Below, piece by piece: positions 7,217 through 15,022 of a stretch of DNA of 64,000 nt (position 1 is the first letter of the stretch; every line of letters starts with the position of its first letter). The notes under the pieces were generated by a model. That model ran no database searches. It saw nothing but the letters and a program-made list of their open reading frames with translations, and had not been told where the DNA came from. Position numbers and translations under genes: made by a program. The stretch is taken from assembly GCA_963827735.1 (NCBI GenBank), contig CAWHBO010000003.1, positions 186,001-250,000 of the forward strand. The letters run 5' to 3'. Source of the stretch: CAWHBO01 sp963827735 (GTDB lineage: Bacteria > Patescibacteriota > Patescibacteriia > Patescibacteriales > UBA12075).

Positions 7217-8431
7217 CTACATCATCTTCTTCCGAATAAACGCCGGGATCCCGAGTTCATCGTCGTCTTCCATTTCCGGCGACTTGATGTCTTTCTTTCT
7301 GGCCGGTTCCGCCTGAGCGGCTTTGAGCGAAGAGACCTTCTGCCGCCTGATATCTTTGTCTTCTCTGGTCTTGTTGTTTGCGGCTGAAACGGCAGCTTCT
7401 TCTTTTTGCTTTTCAGCGATATAAGCGTTTTGGGTATATCCGGCATCGTGGGTGGCGGAAATTTTCGGCCCGCCGATCTTCCCGTCAAAACCCGTGGCTA
7501 CGACCGTAATTTTTATCTCATCTTTAAGCTTGGGGTCAATGACCGCGCCGAAGATGATTTTAGCGTCTTCATCGGCCGAAGCGGTGATGATCTTGGCGGC
7601 CTCATTGACGTCAGTCATGCTCAAATTGACGCCTCCGGTAATGGTAAAAAGAATACCTCTGGCGCCTTCAATGTTCATTTCAAGCAGTGGTGAATTGATG
7701 GCCATCTTGGCGGCCTCAATGGCTTTGTTCTCGCCGCTCCCCTGCCCGATTCCCATCAAAGCCGAACCGGCGTTGGACATGACGGCTTTTACGTCGGCAA
7801 AGTCCACATTGATAAGCCCCGGAATTGTGATGAGTTCAGCAATCCCCTGCACGCCGTGATGAAGAATCTCATCAACAACGGCAAAAGCGTCAAGCAATGA
7901 GGTTTTTTTATCAATGACTTGCAAAAGTTTGTCATTGGGAATGGTGATGATGGTGTCCACTTTATCGCTCAATTCAATCTGGCCTCTTTCAGCGATGTTC
8001 TTCCTTTGGTTGCCTTCAAACTGAAAAGGCTTGGTGACGACAGCCACGGTTAAAGCCCCGAGGTCGCGGGCGATTTCCGCCACGATCGGAGCGGCGCCTG
8101 TCCCCGTTCCTCCGCCCATGCCGCAAGTCACAAAAACCATATCCGCGTCTTTCAGGGCGTCTCTGATCTCATTCTGCGATTCTTCAGCCGCTTGGCGTCC
8201 GAGTTCCGGATTCATTCCGGCTCCCAAACCGCGGGTGATGGTTTTGCCAATATGCAGTTTTACCGCCGCTTTGTTGTAATGCAAAGCCTGAACATCGGTG
8301 TTTACGACGATAAACTCCACCCCTTTAACCCCGGCATCAACCATGCGGTTAACGGCAGAGTTTCCGCCTCCGCCGACGCCGACCACTTTGATTTTTGCGA
8401 ATGTTTCCATTGCTGGTTTTACCTCTGCCAT
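7217..8431 (-). CDS. ftsZ: Cell-division GTPase FtsZ
   Basis: This 404-residue protein is a complete FtsZ, the tubulin-like GTPase that forms the division ring. The nucleotide-binding motif GGGTGTG is at residues 106-112, and the T7 synergy loop NVDFAD is at 208-213. The final segment DDDELGIPAFIRKKMM is the conserved C-terminal peptide that binds FtsA or other anchors, joined by a charged linker (about 335-388). No ftsA or ftsQ lies beside it in this window. The start codon overlaps no other gene; a 19-bp dyad sits 26 nt upstream. A terminator follows, so it is probably transcribed alone. Confidence 0.98.
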   Translation of the reverse strand: MAEVKPAMETFAKIKVVGVGGGGNSAVNRMVDAGVKGVEFIVVNTDVQALHYNKAAVKLHIGKTITRGLGAGMNPELGRQAAEESQNEIRDALKDADMVFVTCGMGGGTGTGAAPIVAEIARDLGALTVAVVTKPFQFEGNQRKNIAERGQIELSDKVDTIITIPNDKLLQVIDKKTSLLDAFAVVDEILHHGVQGIAELITIPGLINVDFADVKAVMSNAGSALMGIGQGSGENKAIEAAKMAINSPLLEMNIEGARGILFTITGGVNLSMTDVNEAAKIITASADEDAKIIFGAVIDPKLKDEIKITVVATGFDGKIGGPKISATHDAGYTQNAYIAEKQKEEAAVSAANNKTREDKDIRRQKVSSLKAAQAEPARKKDIKSPEMEDDDELGIPAFIRKKMM

Positions 8432-8456
8432 ATGTTAAGATTGATTAATTAATTGC

Positions 8457-8475
8457 TGTACAAATTTGTTGTACA
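8457..8475. promoter_or_regulatory. Dyad upstream of ftsZ
   Basis: TGTACAA, a 5-nt spacer and TTGTACA form a perfect 7+7 inverted repeat, 26 nt before the ftsZ start. It could be an operator in the 5' leader. No known box was matched with confidence. Confidence 0.45.
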
Positions 8476-8547
8476 CTTGTCTAAGCTTATTTCTTTTTTA
8501 AAAAATATATGATGTATATTATTTATATAATATAATAAAATACCAAA

Positions 8548-9108
8548 TTAATCAAGTATGCCGCTTGCATCCATTTCTTCGGGCGTTCCGCTAGCTATCG
8601 CTTCTCCTTGCGGGATAACGGTCAAATCCTGAAATTGCACATTAGCAGGAACCGCAAAAATATCGTCAGACAGGTCTTTTTCCCGGCATTCATATAAATC
8701 ACCCGCCGTCTCCCACTCTTTTGCCATCTTTTCCCAGTCCTCTGTTTTTCCATGATCAAACTTGATGCCCTCCAGGGTGGATTTATCCCACATATAGGTA
8801 ACACCCCCGTCAAACAAGGATACGCCATTTTCCGGCAAAGCCGCCGCTCGGTAAGCTTCAACCGGAACAAAAGGTATGCCATCAATTCTGGTTTTGCCGT
8901 TCTTGACCATGATCGTTATCTTATCCCCTGACACTGAAACCGTACACGCAACCGTCTTTCCGCGCTTCAGCCACCCGAGGAGCGTGTTGTTTTGCGCGAT
9001 CTGCAGACCGCCTGTTCTGTTTTCTTGTACAAGCGCGGGCTTTGTTTTAAAACCGCAACCGGATAAGCATAAAATCATCAACAAGAAAATTGTCGTTATT
9101 TTTTTCAT
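8548..9108 (-). CDS. Conserved lipoprotein of unknown function
   Basis: This 186-residue protein starts with a lipoprotein signal (MKKITTIFLLMILCLSGCG) with lipobox LSGC, so it is exported and lipid-anchored. The mature part has alternating short beta strands (VACTVSVSGDKITIMVKNGKTRIDGIPF, GVTYMWDKSTLEGIKFD), then a Cys-bearing segment (DLYECREKDLSDDIF) and FQDLTVI near the end. This pattern (a Cys-containing first strand, a YMW segment, a late FxxPxxVxFQDLT-like motif) resembles small lipoproteins I associate with CPR genomes; none has a known role. It lies between argS and ftsZ with a repeat array on its 5' side. Confidence 0.7.
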   Translation of the reverse strand: MKKITTIFLLMILCLSGCGFKTKPALVQENRTGGLQIAQNNTLLGWLKRGKTVACTVSVSGDKITIMVKNGKTRIDGIPFVPVEAYRAAALPENGVSLFDGGVTYMWDKSTLEGIKFDHGKTEDWEKMAKEWETAGDLYECREKDLSDDIFAVPANVQFQDLTVIPQGEAIASGTPEEMDASGILD

Positions 9109-9109
9109 G

Positions 9110-9245
9110 AATTTTTAAAATTACAAATAACAAAATTCAAATTACAAATAATATCCAAATCTCAAATCCAAAATACTAATTATTTTGAATTTAGAATTTG
9201 TGATTTATTTGTAATTTGGTGCTTGAGATTTGAAATTTTTAAACA
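9110..9245. repeat. Intergenic inverted word array (word AAATTACAAATA)
   Basis: The left arm repeats AAATTACAAATAACAAAATTC-like words. The right arm repeats the complement (TTTGAATTTAGAATTTGTGA, TTATTTGTAATTTGG). It begins one base upstream of the lipoprotein start codon. It closely resembles the array at 54302-54455. Confidence 0.75.
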
Positions 9246-9261
9246 GTTACTTTAACAAATT

Positions 9262-10974
9262 TTACATCTCGTCTATGGTCCCTATCCCCAAAACCTCCAG
9301 CCCGTTCTTGATCACCAAGCTGACGCTGTCAATGAGCTTCAATCTGGCATCCCTGATTTCCGGATCCGCTTTCAGCACCGGGACAACGTGATAAAAATCG
9401 TTAAAAAGCTGAGCCAGCTCAAACAGATACTTGGTGATTTCTGACGGATCATAGCCTGCCCCCGCCTGCCTCACAATTTCGGGATACTTTGCCAATTTTA
9501 TGATCAGAGCATGTTCTTTTTCTTCAGCCAACAAGCCAAGATCGGCTGGGCTTTTAACTTCATTTTCCTCTGATTTTTTCATTATGCTCCGGATGCGGGC
9601 ATATGTATATTGCAGATACGCGCCGGTGTAGCCCTGGAACGCCAAAGCTTTTTCTATGTCAAAAGTGATCACCTGATCCGCTCCCACCTTGAGCATTTCA
9701 AATTTCATGGCGCCTTTGGCAATTTCCCAAGCGACGGCATTCTTTTTCTCATCATTCCAATCGGCATGTCTTTCCGCAGTTTCTTTCCCGGCTTTTTCCA
9801 GCAGTTTTTTCTTAAGTTCGGCGTAAGTCACGGTGTTGCCAAGCCGCGAAGACATTTTTCCGCTCGGTAATTTTACGCTGGCGTACTGAAGATGGATTTT
9901 TTCCTGCTTGTACCCCATCTGTTCCAAAATCTTAAAAAGCTGTTGAAAGTATAAAGCCTGCGCGTTATCAACGACGTAAAGGGAAGCATTCAAGTCATAA
10001 TCCTTGAATTTTGCTTCTGCTAAAGGAATATCAGCAACCGGATACGTCGCCGTTCCGTCAGACCTGAGCACCACCAAAACTCCCAAGCCATATGCTTCCA
10101 AATCGGCAATCACGGCTCCTTGGCTTTTTTTAAGTATCCCTTTTTTCAGCAAATCATTGACCTGCTCTTTGCCTTTATCAATATATTCGCTTTCATAGTA
10201 CTTCTTTTTGAATTCAATCCCGAGTTCTTCATAGATCCCGTCAAACAATGCAATTGACCACTGCCTGGTTTTTTCCCAAAGTTCATACGCTGTTCCTTTT
10301 CGCGACTCAATCTTCTGCATGATCTCGTTGATCTCTTGCTTGGCGTCTTCATTATCTTTACTTTGGCTGGAAGAATTTACGTACACTTCCGCCAAAAATT
10401 CGCCTTTGTTTTCAGGCGTTTTCGCGTCTTGGTAAAATTTCAGATACGCCCACAAGGTTTTGGCCACATGAATTCCAAAATCATTCACATACGAAACCGG
10501 TATCGCGTCGTAGCCGCATTTGTCCAGAATGCGCCTGACCGAGTCGCCATAAGCGACATTGCGCAGATGTCCGATGTGGTACTCCTTATGCGTGTTCACA
10601 TTTGAAAATTCAATCATCACGCGCTCTTGGTCTTGGTTTTGAATCTGTCCATACTTTTCCGGCGCCTCCAAAATCTCAGTTAAAACTGCCTTGGAAACAA
10701 AATCCGGTTTTAACCTGATGTTCACATACGGTCCGGCGGCTGATACGCTCAGAACGGCTTCGTTCTTCCTTGCTGACAATTCCCTGGCCAGATCATTGGC
10801 GGCTTCATTAGAATTCTTGGCCGTATCCTTGGAGATCTTAAAGGCGGGAAGCGCAAGATCCCCCATCTGCGAATTTTTGGGATACACGATGTCTTCGGGA
10901 TTAACAATGTCTTGGCCAAGAATCTGGTTGATGTCGGAGGACAAGCTCTCTTTTATCTTTTGTAAGGTGTACAT
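9262..10974 (-). CDS. argS: Arginyl-tRNA synthetase
   Basis: Starting at MYTLQKIKES this is a 570-residue class I synthetase that charges tRNA-Arg. The N-terminal additive domain (about 1-95) is followed by the catalytic core with HIGH at 133-136 (NVNTHKEYHIGHLRN), the KMSKS-like SGKMSSRLGN, and a C-terminal anticodon-binding domain from about 455 ending GLEVLGIGTIDEM, a typical ArgS tail. An ATG at 11001 would add MLICGFIND, but that stretch lies inside the inverted repeat array, so I use 10974. No Shine-Dalgarno sequence is visible. tyrS lies upstream across an array. Confidence 0.95.
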   Translation of the reverse strand: MYTLQKIKESLSSDINQILGQDIVNPEDIVYPKNSQMGDLALPAFKISKDTAKNSNEAANDLARELSARKNEAVLSVSAAGPYVNIRLKPDFVSKAVLTEILEAPEKYGQIQNQDQERVMIEFSNVNTHKEYHIGHLRNVAYGDSVRRILDKCGYDAIPVSYVNDFGIHVAKTLWAYLKFYQDAKTPENKGEFLAEVYVNSSSQSKDNEDAKQEINEIMQKIESRKGTAYELWEKTRQWSIALFDGIYEELGIEFKKKYYESEYIDKGKEQVNDLLKKGILKKSQGAVIADLEAYGLGVLVVLRSDGTATYPVADIPLAEAKFKDYDLNASLYVVDNAQALYFQQLFKILEQMGYKQEKIHLQYASVKLPSGKMSSRLGNTVTYAELKKKLLEKAGKETAERHADWNDEKKNAVAWEIAKGAMKFEMLKVGADQVITFDIEKALAFQGYTGAYLQYTYARIRSIMKKSEENEVKSPADLGLLAEEKEHALIIKLAKYPEIVRQAGAGYDPSEITKYLFELAQLFNDFYHVVPVLKADPEIRDARLKLIDSVSLVIKNGLEVLGIGTIDEM

Positions 10975-10983
10975 ATCATTTAT

Positions 10984-11083
10984 AAACCCACAAATCAACA
11001 AATAGCTACAAATCTACAAATCAAATTCAAACGTTTCTTTAAATATTTGTTAATTTGTTGTGAATTTGTTGATTGGTGGGTTT
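10984..11083. repeat. Intergenic inverted word array (AACCCACAAATCAACAAAT)
   Basis: The left arm AACCCACAAATCAACAAAT then GCTACAAATCTACAAAT is mirrored by AATTTGTTGATTGGTGGGTTT. The left arm is almost identical to that of the array at 29453-29552, 18 kb away. It fills the gap between tyrS and argS. Confidence 0.8.
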
Positions 11084-11094
11084 AATTTACAATT

Positions 11095-12318
11095 CTATTT
11101 CTTTAAAATAACCCTAACATACTGCCTCTTCCCTCTCTGTAAAAGCTTTCCTTTTTCTCCTATTTCTATCTGATAATCTATATCTTTTACCTCTTCGCCA
11201 TCAACCTTGATACCGCCCTGCTCAATCATTCGCCTGGCTTCGCCCTTGCTTTCCGTAAGCCCGATTTCCTTCAATAAATCAACCAATTTCCAATTTCCAA
11301 TTTCCAATTTCACTTCTTCAATTTCCTCCGGTACTTCTTTGTTCTGCACAGTCTTTACAAAATGCTCCTCCGCGGCCGTCGCTTTTTCCTGGCCATGCAT
11401 GATGGCCGTGATTTCGTAAGCCAAACGCATCTTCAGATCCCGGGGATTGACCTGCTTGTCGCTTAGCTGTTTCTGGATCTCTTTCAAATCTTCCATGGAA
11501 ACTTTGGTGCAAAGCTCAAACGCGATCCCGATCATTCCGTCCGGCCAGCTCATCACCGCGCCGTACATGTTTTCCGGATCCATGTCCAGATAAACGGCAT
11601 TACCATCAGTCTTGCCCATTTTTTTCCCGGTATCATCGGCCAAAAGCTTCAGGGTCATGACGAACTTCTCCCGTTTGCCCAAAGCTTTCATCAGGTCGCG
11701 GCCGGCCATCATGTTGAACATCTGGTCATTGCCGCCAATCTCCAAATCAACGTCCATAGCCACGCTGTCATAGCCTTGCGCCAGAGGGTACAGGAATTCA
11801 TGCAGGTAAATGGGCTTTTCGTCTTTCAATCTTTCCTGGAACATATCGCGCTGGATCATCTGCTGGACCGTAAATTTTGAAGAAATCTCAATCAGATCTT
11901 TGAATGTCAATTTGTCGCTCCACTCGCTGTTGTACAAAAGCTGAGCCGGATTTGCGCCTTTGAAGTCAAGGTATCTTCCCGCCTGGGCCTGATACAGTTT
12001 GGCATTTTCCAAAACCTCGGCCCGCGTAAGCTGGGAACGCGCGGCGGTTTTATCGGTCGGATCGCCGATCATGCCGGTAAAATCCCCGGCCAAAAAAATC
12101 ACCTCATGTCCCAAGGCCTGGAACTGAGCAAGTTTGTTGATGAGGATCGCGTTGCCGATATGGAGCGAAGAAGCGCTCGGATCAAAGCCGCAATAAAGTT
12201 TTATCCGATCTCCGCTTAACAATTTTTTCCGAAAGCTCTCCTTGTCCGGATAAATGATTTGCACGCCTCTTTCCAAGAGTTCATCTACCATCTTTTTGTC
12301 TGTGATCACTTTTGCCAT
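11095..12318 (-). CDS. tyrS: Tyrosyl-tRNA synthetase
   Basis: This 407-residue class I synthetase has HIGN (the HIGH motif) at 53-56, the tyrosine-pocket region with GGNDQMFNMMAGRDL at about 195-209, KMGKT (the KMSKS motif) at 233-237, and a C-terminal S4 RNA-binding domain (about 347-407, LLKEIGLTESKGEARRMIEQ). It charges tRNA-Tyr in the cytosol. The linker between catalytic and S4 domains contains KLEIGNWKL (337-345), encoded by a short tandem repeat identical in wording to intergenic arrays elsewhere in this window. The frame is kept. Length and motifs are normal, so the enzyme should be active. Confidence 0.96.
   Translation of the reverse strand: MAKVITDKKMVDELLERGVQIIYPDKESFRKKLLSGDRIKLYCGFDPSASSLHIGNAILINKLAQFQALGHEVIFLAGDFTGMIGDPTDKTAARSQLTRAEVLENAKLYQAQAGRYLDFKGANPAQLLYNSEWSDKLTFKDLIEISSKFTVQQMIQRDMFQERLKDEKPIYLHEFLYPLAQGYDSVAMDVDLEIGGNDQMFNMMAGRDLMKALGKREKFVMTLKLLADDTGKKMGKTDGNAVYLDMDPENMYGAVMSWPDGMIGIAFELCTKVSMEDLKEIQKQLSDKQVNPRDLKMRLAYEITAIMHGQEKATAAEEHFVKTVQNKEVPEEIEEVKLEIGNWKLVDLLKEIGLTESKGEARRMIEQGGIKVDGEEVKDIDYQIEIGEKGKLLQRGKRQYVRVILKK
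11283..11310. repeat. Array word inside tyrS
   Basis: CCAATTTCCAATTTCCAATTTCCAATTT: four tandem copies of a 7-bp word (AATTTCC). The same word forms intergenic arrays at 26259-26290 and 56208-56236. Here it is in frame within the tyrS linker. Confidence 0.85.
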
Positions 12319-12321
12319 ATG

Positions 12322-12396
12322 GTTAAGTTGAAAGTTATAAAGTTTAAAGTTATAAAGTTATAAAGTCAAAAGTTAAATGTTAAATGTTAATTGTCA
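12322..12396. repeat. Intergenic word array upstream of tyrS
   Basis: Words of the type AAAGTTATA and AAAGTTAAATGTT repeat about seven times, starting 3 nt before the tyrS start codon. Unlike most others in the window, no clear inverted arm is present. The remaining gap to 12515 is AT-rich and holds a -10-like TGCTAAAAT (about 12478-12486) pointing at the plus-strand gene. Confidence 0.6.
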
Positions 12397-12515
12397 GGAT
12401 ATATTCGTTATTTTAGCCTAAATTGTTATAAAAAGCAAACATTTTCCTTGATTTTGTTCATTGTTTGGGAAAATTATGCTAAAATAAAAGTGCATCGGGG
12501 AAAAATGAATATATA

Positions 12516-13022
12516 ATGAAAAAGATAAAAAGCATATTACTCTGTTTTGTTTTGATTTGCTTGTTCTTCCAATGCACCCGGACGGAAGCTTTTTCATATA
12601 CAAATGACGAATACGCAATTTTTTCTTTGGTGCTTCAAAAAAGCACTTTTTTTGATCCGGAAATCATTTCCTTTGACATAACTTTGGACGCGCCAACTTC
12701 AACAGTGAACGCTGTCGGCATAAAAATTTCTTTTGATCCGCAAGCGCTGGAATTGGCAACGACATCGCTTGAACAGTCTGCTTGTACAATGGTGGTGGAA
12801 GAAAAAATTGATAATATAAACGGAAGATATGATCTGGTCTGCGGAAGCAATGTACCCTTTGAAAATATTAATAACCATATGGCCGGCCTGACTTTTAAAA
12901 AATTAAAAGCCGGCCAAACGCGAATTACGATTGAATCTGACTCCGAAGCGCTTACGGCTGATGGAGCCGGTGGCAGGTTGCCGAGCGTTGGGGAGAGTTT
13001 TGATGTTTTTGTACAACAATGA
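12516..13022 (+). CDS. Secreted cohesin-like domain protein
   Basis: This is the only convincing plus-strand gene in the window. The 168-residue product has a signal peptide (MKKIKSILLCFVLICLFFQC, then TRTEAFS); the Cys at 20 is not in a good lipobox. The rest is one cohesin-like beta-sandwich: ITLDAPTSTVNAVGIKISFD at the start, then AGLTFKKLKAGQTRITI and a final GESFDVFV strand, the usual order of cohesin strands. It matches the cohesin domains of the two anchored proteins at 16667 and 18555. No membrane anchor follows, so it is probably released or bound through a partner. It ends at a bidirectional terminator shared with the converging gene. The leader has only a weak GGGG-type ribosome site. 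Confidence 0.75.
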   Translation: MKKIKSILLCFVLICLFFQCTRTEAFSYTNDEYAIFSLVLQKSTFFDPEIISFDITLDAPTSTVNAVGIKISFDPQALELATTSLEQSACTMVVEEKIDNINGRYDLVCGSNVPFENINNHMAGLTFKKLKAGQTRITIESDSEALTADGAGGRLPSVGESFDVFVQQ

Positions 13023-13027
13023 TAAAA

Positions 13028-13062
13028 GCCGCAATCTGGTTTTTTGATTTACCAATTGCGGC
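13028..13062. terminator. Bidirectional terminator between converging genes
   Basis: GCCGCAATCTGGT pairs with ACCAATTGCGGC across a T-rich loop. It lies between the stop of the plus-strand cohesin gene (13022) and the stop of the minus-strand gene (13073). Confidence 0.75.
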
Positions 13063-13072
13063 CTTACTTTAC

Positions 13073-13525
13073 CTACTTAAATTCAAAAAGAATTTTTTCG
13101 GTATTTTCTTTTATTACCACCTCCCTTTTAATTACCTTTTTTTCTCTAAGATCATCATCATAAGCGATGGCCATTACATAAGCCACTTTCAGTCCTCTTT
13201 CTACTTCAAGCACACACTCTTTTCCAGGGAAAATCCCTGTTGTTTTATCATACAGAGTTGGTTTTTCACCAAGATAAATTACGTGCTTATCCAAGGTATC
13301 TTCTATGACAAAATGGATTTGGGACTGATTTGTATCTGCGTATATTGCGACAGTAAAAAACGTAACAATCGCAGCCAGAAGTACAATTACTTCAACTACA
13401 ATCACTCCCCTTTTGAAGGCACAATGTTTTTTCTTCTTTTTTTTGTCCTCTTTTTTGTCCTCTTTGTCCTCTTCCGTCGTAATCGAAAATACCGCAAATA
13501 AAACATTCAACAACTTTTCCTTCAT
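13073..13525 (-). CDS. Single-pass membrane protein, lysine-rich N terminus
   Basis: This 150-residue protein has a short N-terminal part with a very charged run (about residues 19-33, alternating D, E and K), one membrane segment at about 40-62 (GVIVVEVIVLLAAIVTFFTV), and an outside beta-rich region of about 88 residues. Positive charge before the segment predicts N-in, C-out. No domain was recognised. A clear Shine-Dalgarno sequence (AAAGGAGAAG) precedes the ATG, which is rare in this window. The plus-strand ORF over the same bases has no ribosome site and is rejected. Function unknown. Confidence 0.65.
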   Translation of the reverse strand: MKEKLLNVLFAVFSITTEEDKEDKKEDKKKKKKHCAFKRGVIVVEVIVLLAAIVTFFTVAIYADTNQSQIHFVIEDTLDKHVIYLGEKPTLYDKTTGIFPGKECVLEVERGLKVAYVMAIAYDDDLREKKVIKREVVIKENTEKILFEFK

Positions 13526-13623
13526 TTTTTTCTTCTCCTTTTTGTTTGTTTTTATTTTATGTTTTAAAAATATTATTATTTTATACTAACACGTATTGAA
13601 AGTTTTGTCAAATACATTTGAAA

Positions 13624-14094
13624 TTACAGTGTTTTATACTTTTCTTTTTTTCCCAATGGCTCGCGGTCATGCCCGGTGGCTTTTTTGTATTCTTCGCTCG
13701 CTTCTTTGGTGATCATATACACTCTTGCCTCTTGATTCTTCTTTACTACTATCCCCTTAGTGCCTTCAGGCAAATCAAACCATGTCTTTTTTTCATAGCC
13801 AGAATCAGCCAAAATATTCACCGTCTCCGGATGCAGATAATCCCATTTTCCGATTTGTAAGCTTTCACTTTTAGCCCAGCCGGTTTTGGGTAACTTAATT
13901 TCCTCATCTTTGTTTCCCCAGAGTATCAGTTGAATCCCATCTTTGGTTTCAACCGGCAACACCGCTTTCTCATGCCAAAAAAATGACTCCACCCAACCAC
14001 TGGTTTTAAATCTATCAATCAGTTCCGGAGAGTAATATTTCTTCAATTCATGTTCCGGAATATTTTTAATTTTAAATCCAACTCCTCCGCACAT
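13624..14094 (-). CDS. Divergent SRAP (HMCES/YedK-like) protein
   Basis: I take the start at 14094, giving 156 residues that begin MCGG. SRAP proteins need Cys2 at the processed N terminus, where it cross-links to abasic sites in single-stranded DNA and shields them. The longer ATG at 14124 adds ten residues and would bury this Cys; a TATAAT (14134-14129) also places transcription near 14122. Family-like features are ILWGN and GWAKSE in the first half, GYEKKTWFDLPEG (compare the GFYEW-type motif) and a late TGHDREP (compare HDRMP). Sequence is divergent, so the call is moderate. dinB lies one gene upstream, a sensible DNA-damage neighbour. Confidence 0.6.
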   Translation of the reverse strand: MCGGVGFKIKNIPEHELKKYYSPELIDRFKTSGWVESFFWHEKAVLPVETKDGIQLILWGNKDEEIKLPKTGWAKSESLQIGKWDYLHPETVNILADSGYEKKTWFDLPEGTKGIVVKKNQEARVYMITKEASEEYKKATGHDREPLGKKEKYKTL

Positions 14095-14135
14095 ATATAA
14101 AATAATCAATATTGATTTATTCATCTTTATTATAC

Positions 14136-14186
14136 AAAAAAATCCCTTGAATTAATAGTGCAAATACACTAGACAACCCAAGGGAT
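14136..14186 (-). terminator. Terminator after the 211-residue gene
   Basis: Outer stem ATCCCTTG / CAAGGGAT (14142-14149 with 14179-14186), inner AGTG/CACT hairpin, then a T run on the minus strand. Confidence 0.75.
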
Positions 14187-14208
14187 AAGTAAAACTTTTA
14201 AAATTAAA

Positions 14209-14844
14209 TCATGCTACCCGGGCCTTGCAATAAGGCATTCCTGTGTCACTACCGCTAATGCTTATATGCTCGTTGATTAGTTGTGCCTGCCCTCTTATTA
14301 AATTTATTCTTAATATTTGAGTACCATTTTCCCAACGACTTCCCCCTGTCCATAGAGATTGCTTCGCAAGCACAGCAGAAAACATTGCCAATGACGCACA
14401 TTCTGCCGCTGTTAAAGCTTCATTTCCTTCCATGCGAATTTGATAAAATGCCTTATTTGGATATTTTCCTAACGTTCTTTTACCATTTTCCACACTGATT
14501 ATATAATATGGATCAAATGGTATAGAATGACCAGATTGTGTAATTACATCATACACAGGATATCGGTCACCGCCCATATCAGGATAAACATACCCGGGAT
14601 TTTCGTTATACTTAATCATAGACATCAGTTTATCGATCTTGTAATATGCCGGGGTTATTACTGGCAAAAATGGAATTCGATTTGGTGGAATGTTAATACG
14701 CAAACAGTAACTAATCACATTATGTCTTGAGTGTTCAAGAATATTAATGATTTCTTCAGAGCATTTAAGCTCTTTCAGTGTTGTTAATTGTCGCTCAAAC
14801 AACTCAACCAGCTTATTCATTTTTTCTTTTAACCGTTTCCTCAT
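14209..14844 (-). CDS. Hypothetical protein, possibly DUF5701-like
   Basis: This 211-residue soluble protein has a helical first third (residues 1-50) and then IPFLPVITPAYYKIDKLMSMI, PYYIISVENGKRTLGKYPNKA, EALTAAECASLAMFSAVL and a C-terminal GSDTGMPYCKARVA. The order (LPVI/P-AY, PYYI-V--G--TLGK-P, LT--E--AL, G-P-C--RV) resembles DUF5701 proteins from memory; this needs a profile search. There is no signal peptide or membrane segment. A good Shine-Dalgarno sequence (AAGGGAG) precedes the ATG. It lies between dinB and the SRAP gene, with a terminator after it. Function unknown. Confidence 0.6.
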   Translation of the reverse strand: MRKRLKEKMNKLVELFERQLTTLKELKCSEEIINILEHSRHNVISYCLRINIPPNRIPFLPVITPAYYKIDKLMSMIKYNENPGYVYPDMGGDRYPVYDVITQSGHSIPFDPYYIISVENGKRTLGKYPNKAFYQIRMEGNEALTAAECASLAMFSAVLAKQSLWTGGSRWENGTQILRINLIRGQAQLINEHISISGSDTGMPYCKARVA

Positions 14845-15022
14845 TTTTTTCTCCCTTGTTCTAAATGTTTTATATTCAAATCCGTAAACACAAACACTAA
14901 TAAATCTTCTATTAATTTGTTATCAAAGAACCATTTTTTTTATTTAATTTAAAACTATTCTTGCATAAAATTTAATGTTTGTAAAGATTGCTTTTATCTA
15001 TTAGTTTGCTGCTGTCTGTTGT

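Noticed and set aside
10975..11001. Longer ArgS start
   Set aside because: The extra nine residues come from the inverted array and precede the usual ArgS N terminus.
9240..12400. T-box leaders for argS and tyrS
   Set aside because: No specifier-loop, T-box bulge or antiterminator pattern is visible; the gaps are short word arrays.
12418..12618. Minus-strand 66-residue ORF
   Set aside because: It overlaps the leader and signal peptide of the plus-strand cohesin gene and has no ribosome site or family features.
13019..13501. Plus-strand 160-residue ORF
   Set aside because: It mirrors the minus-strand membrane protein at 13073, which has a strong Shine-Dalgarno sequence; the plus-strand reading is low-complexity Phe/Leu.
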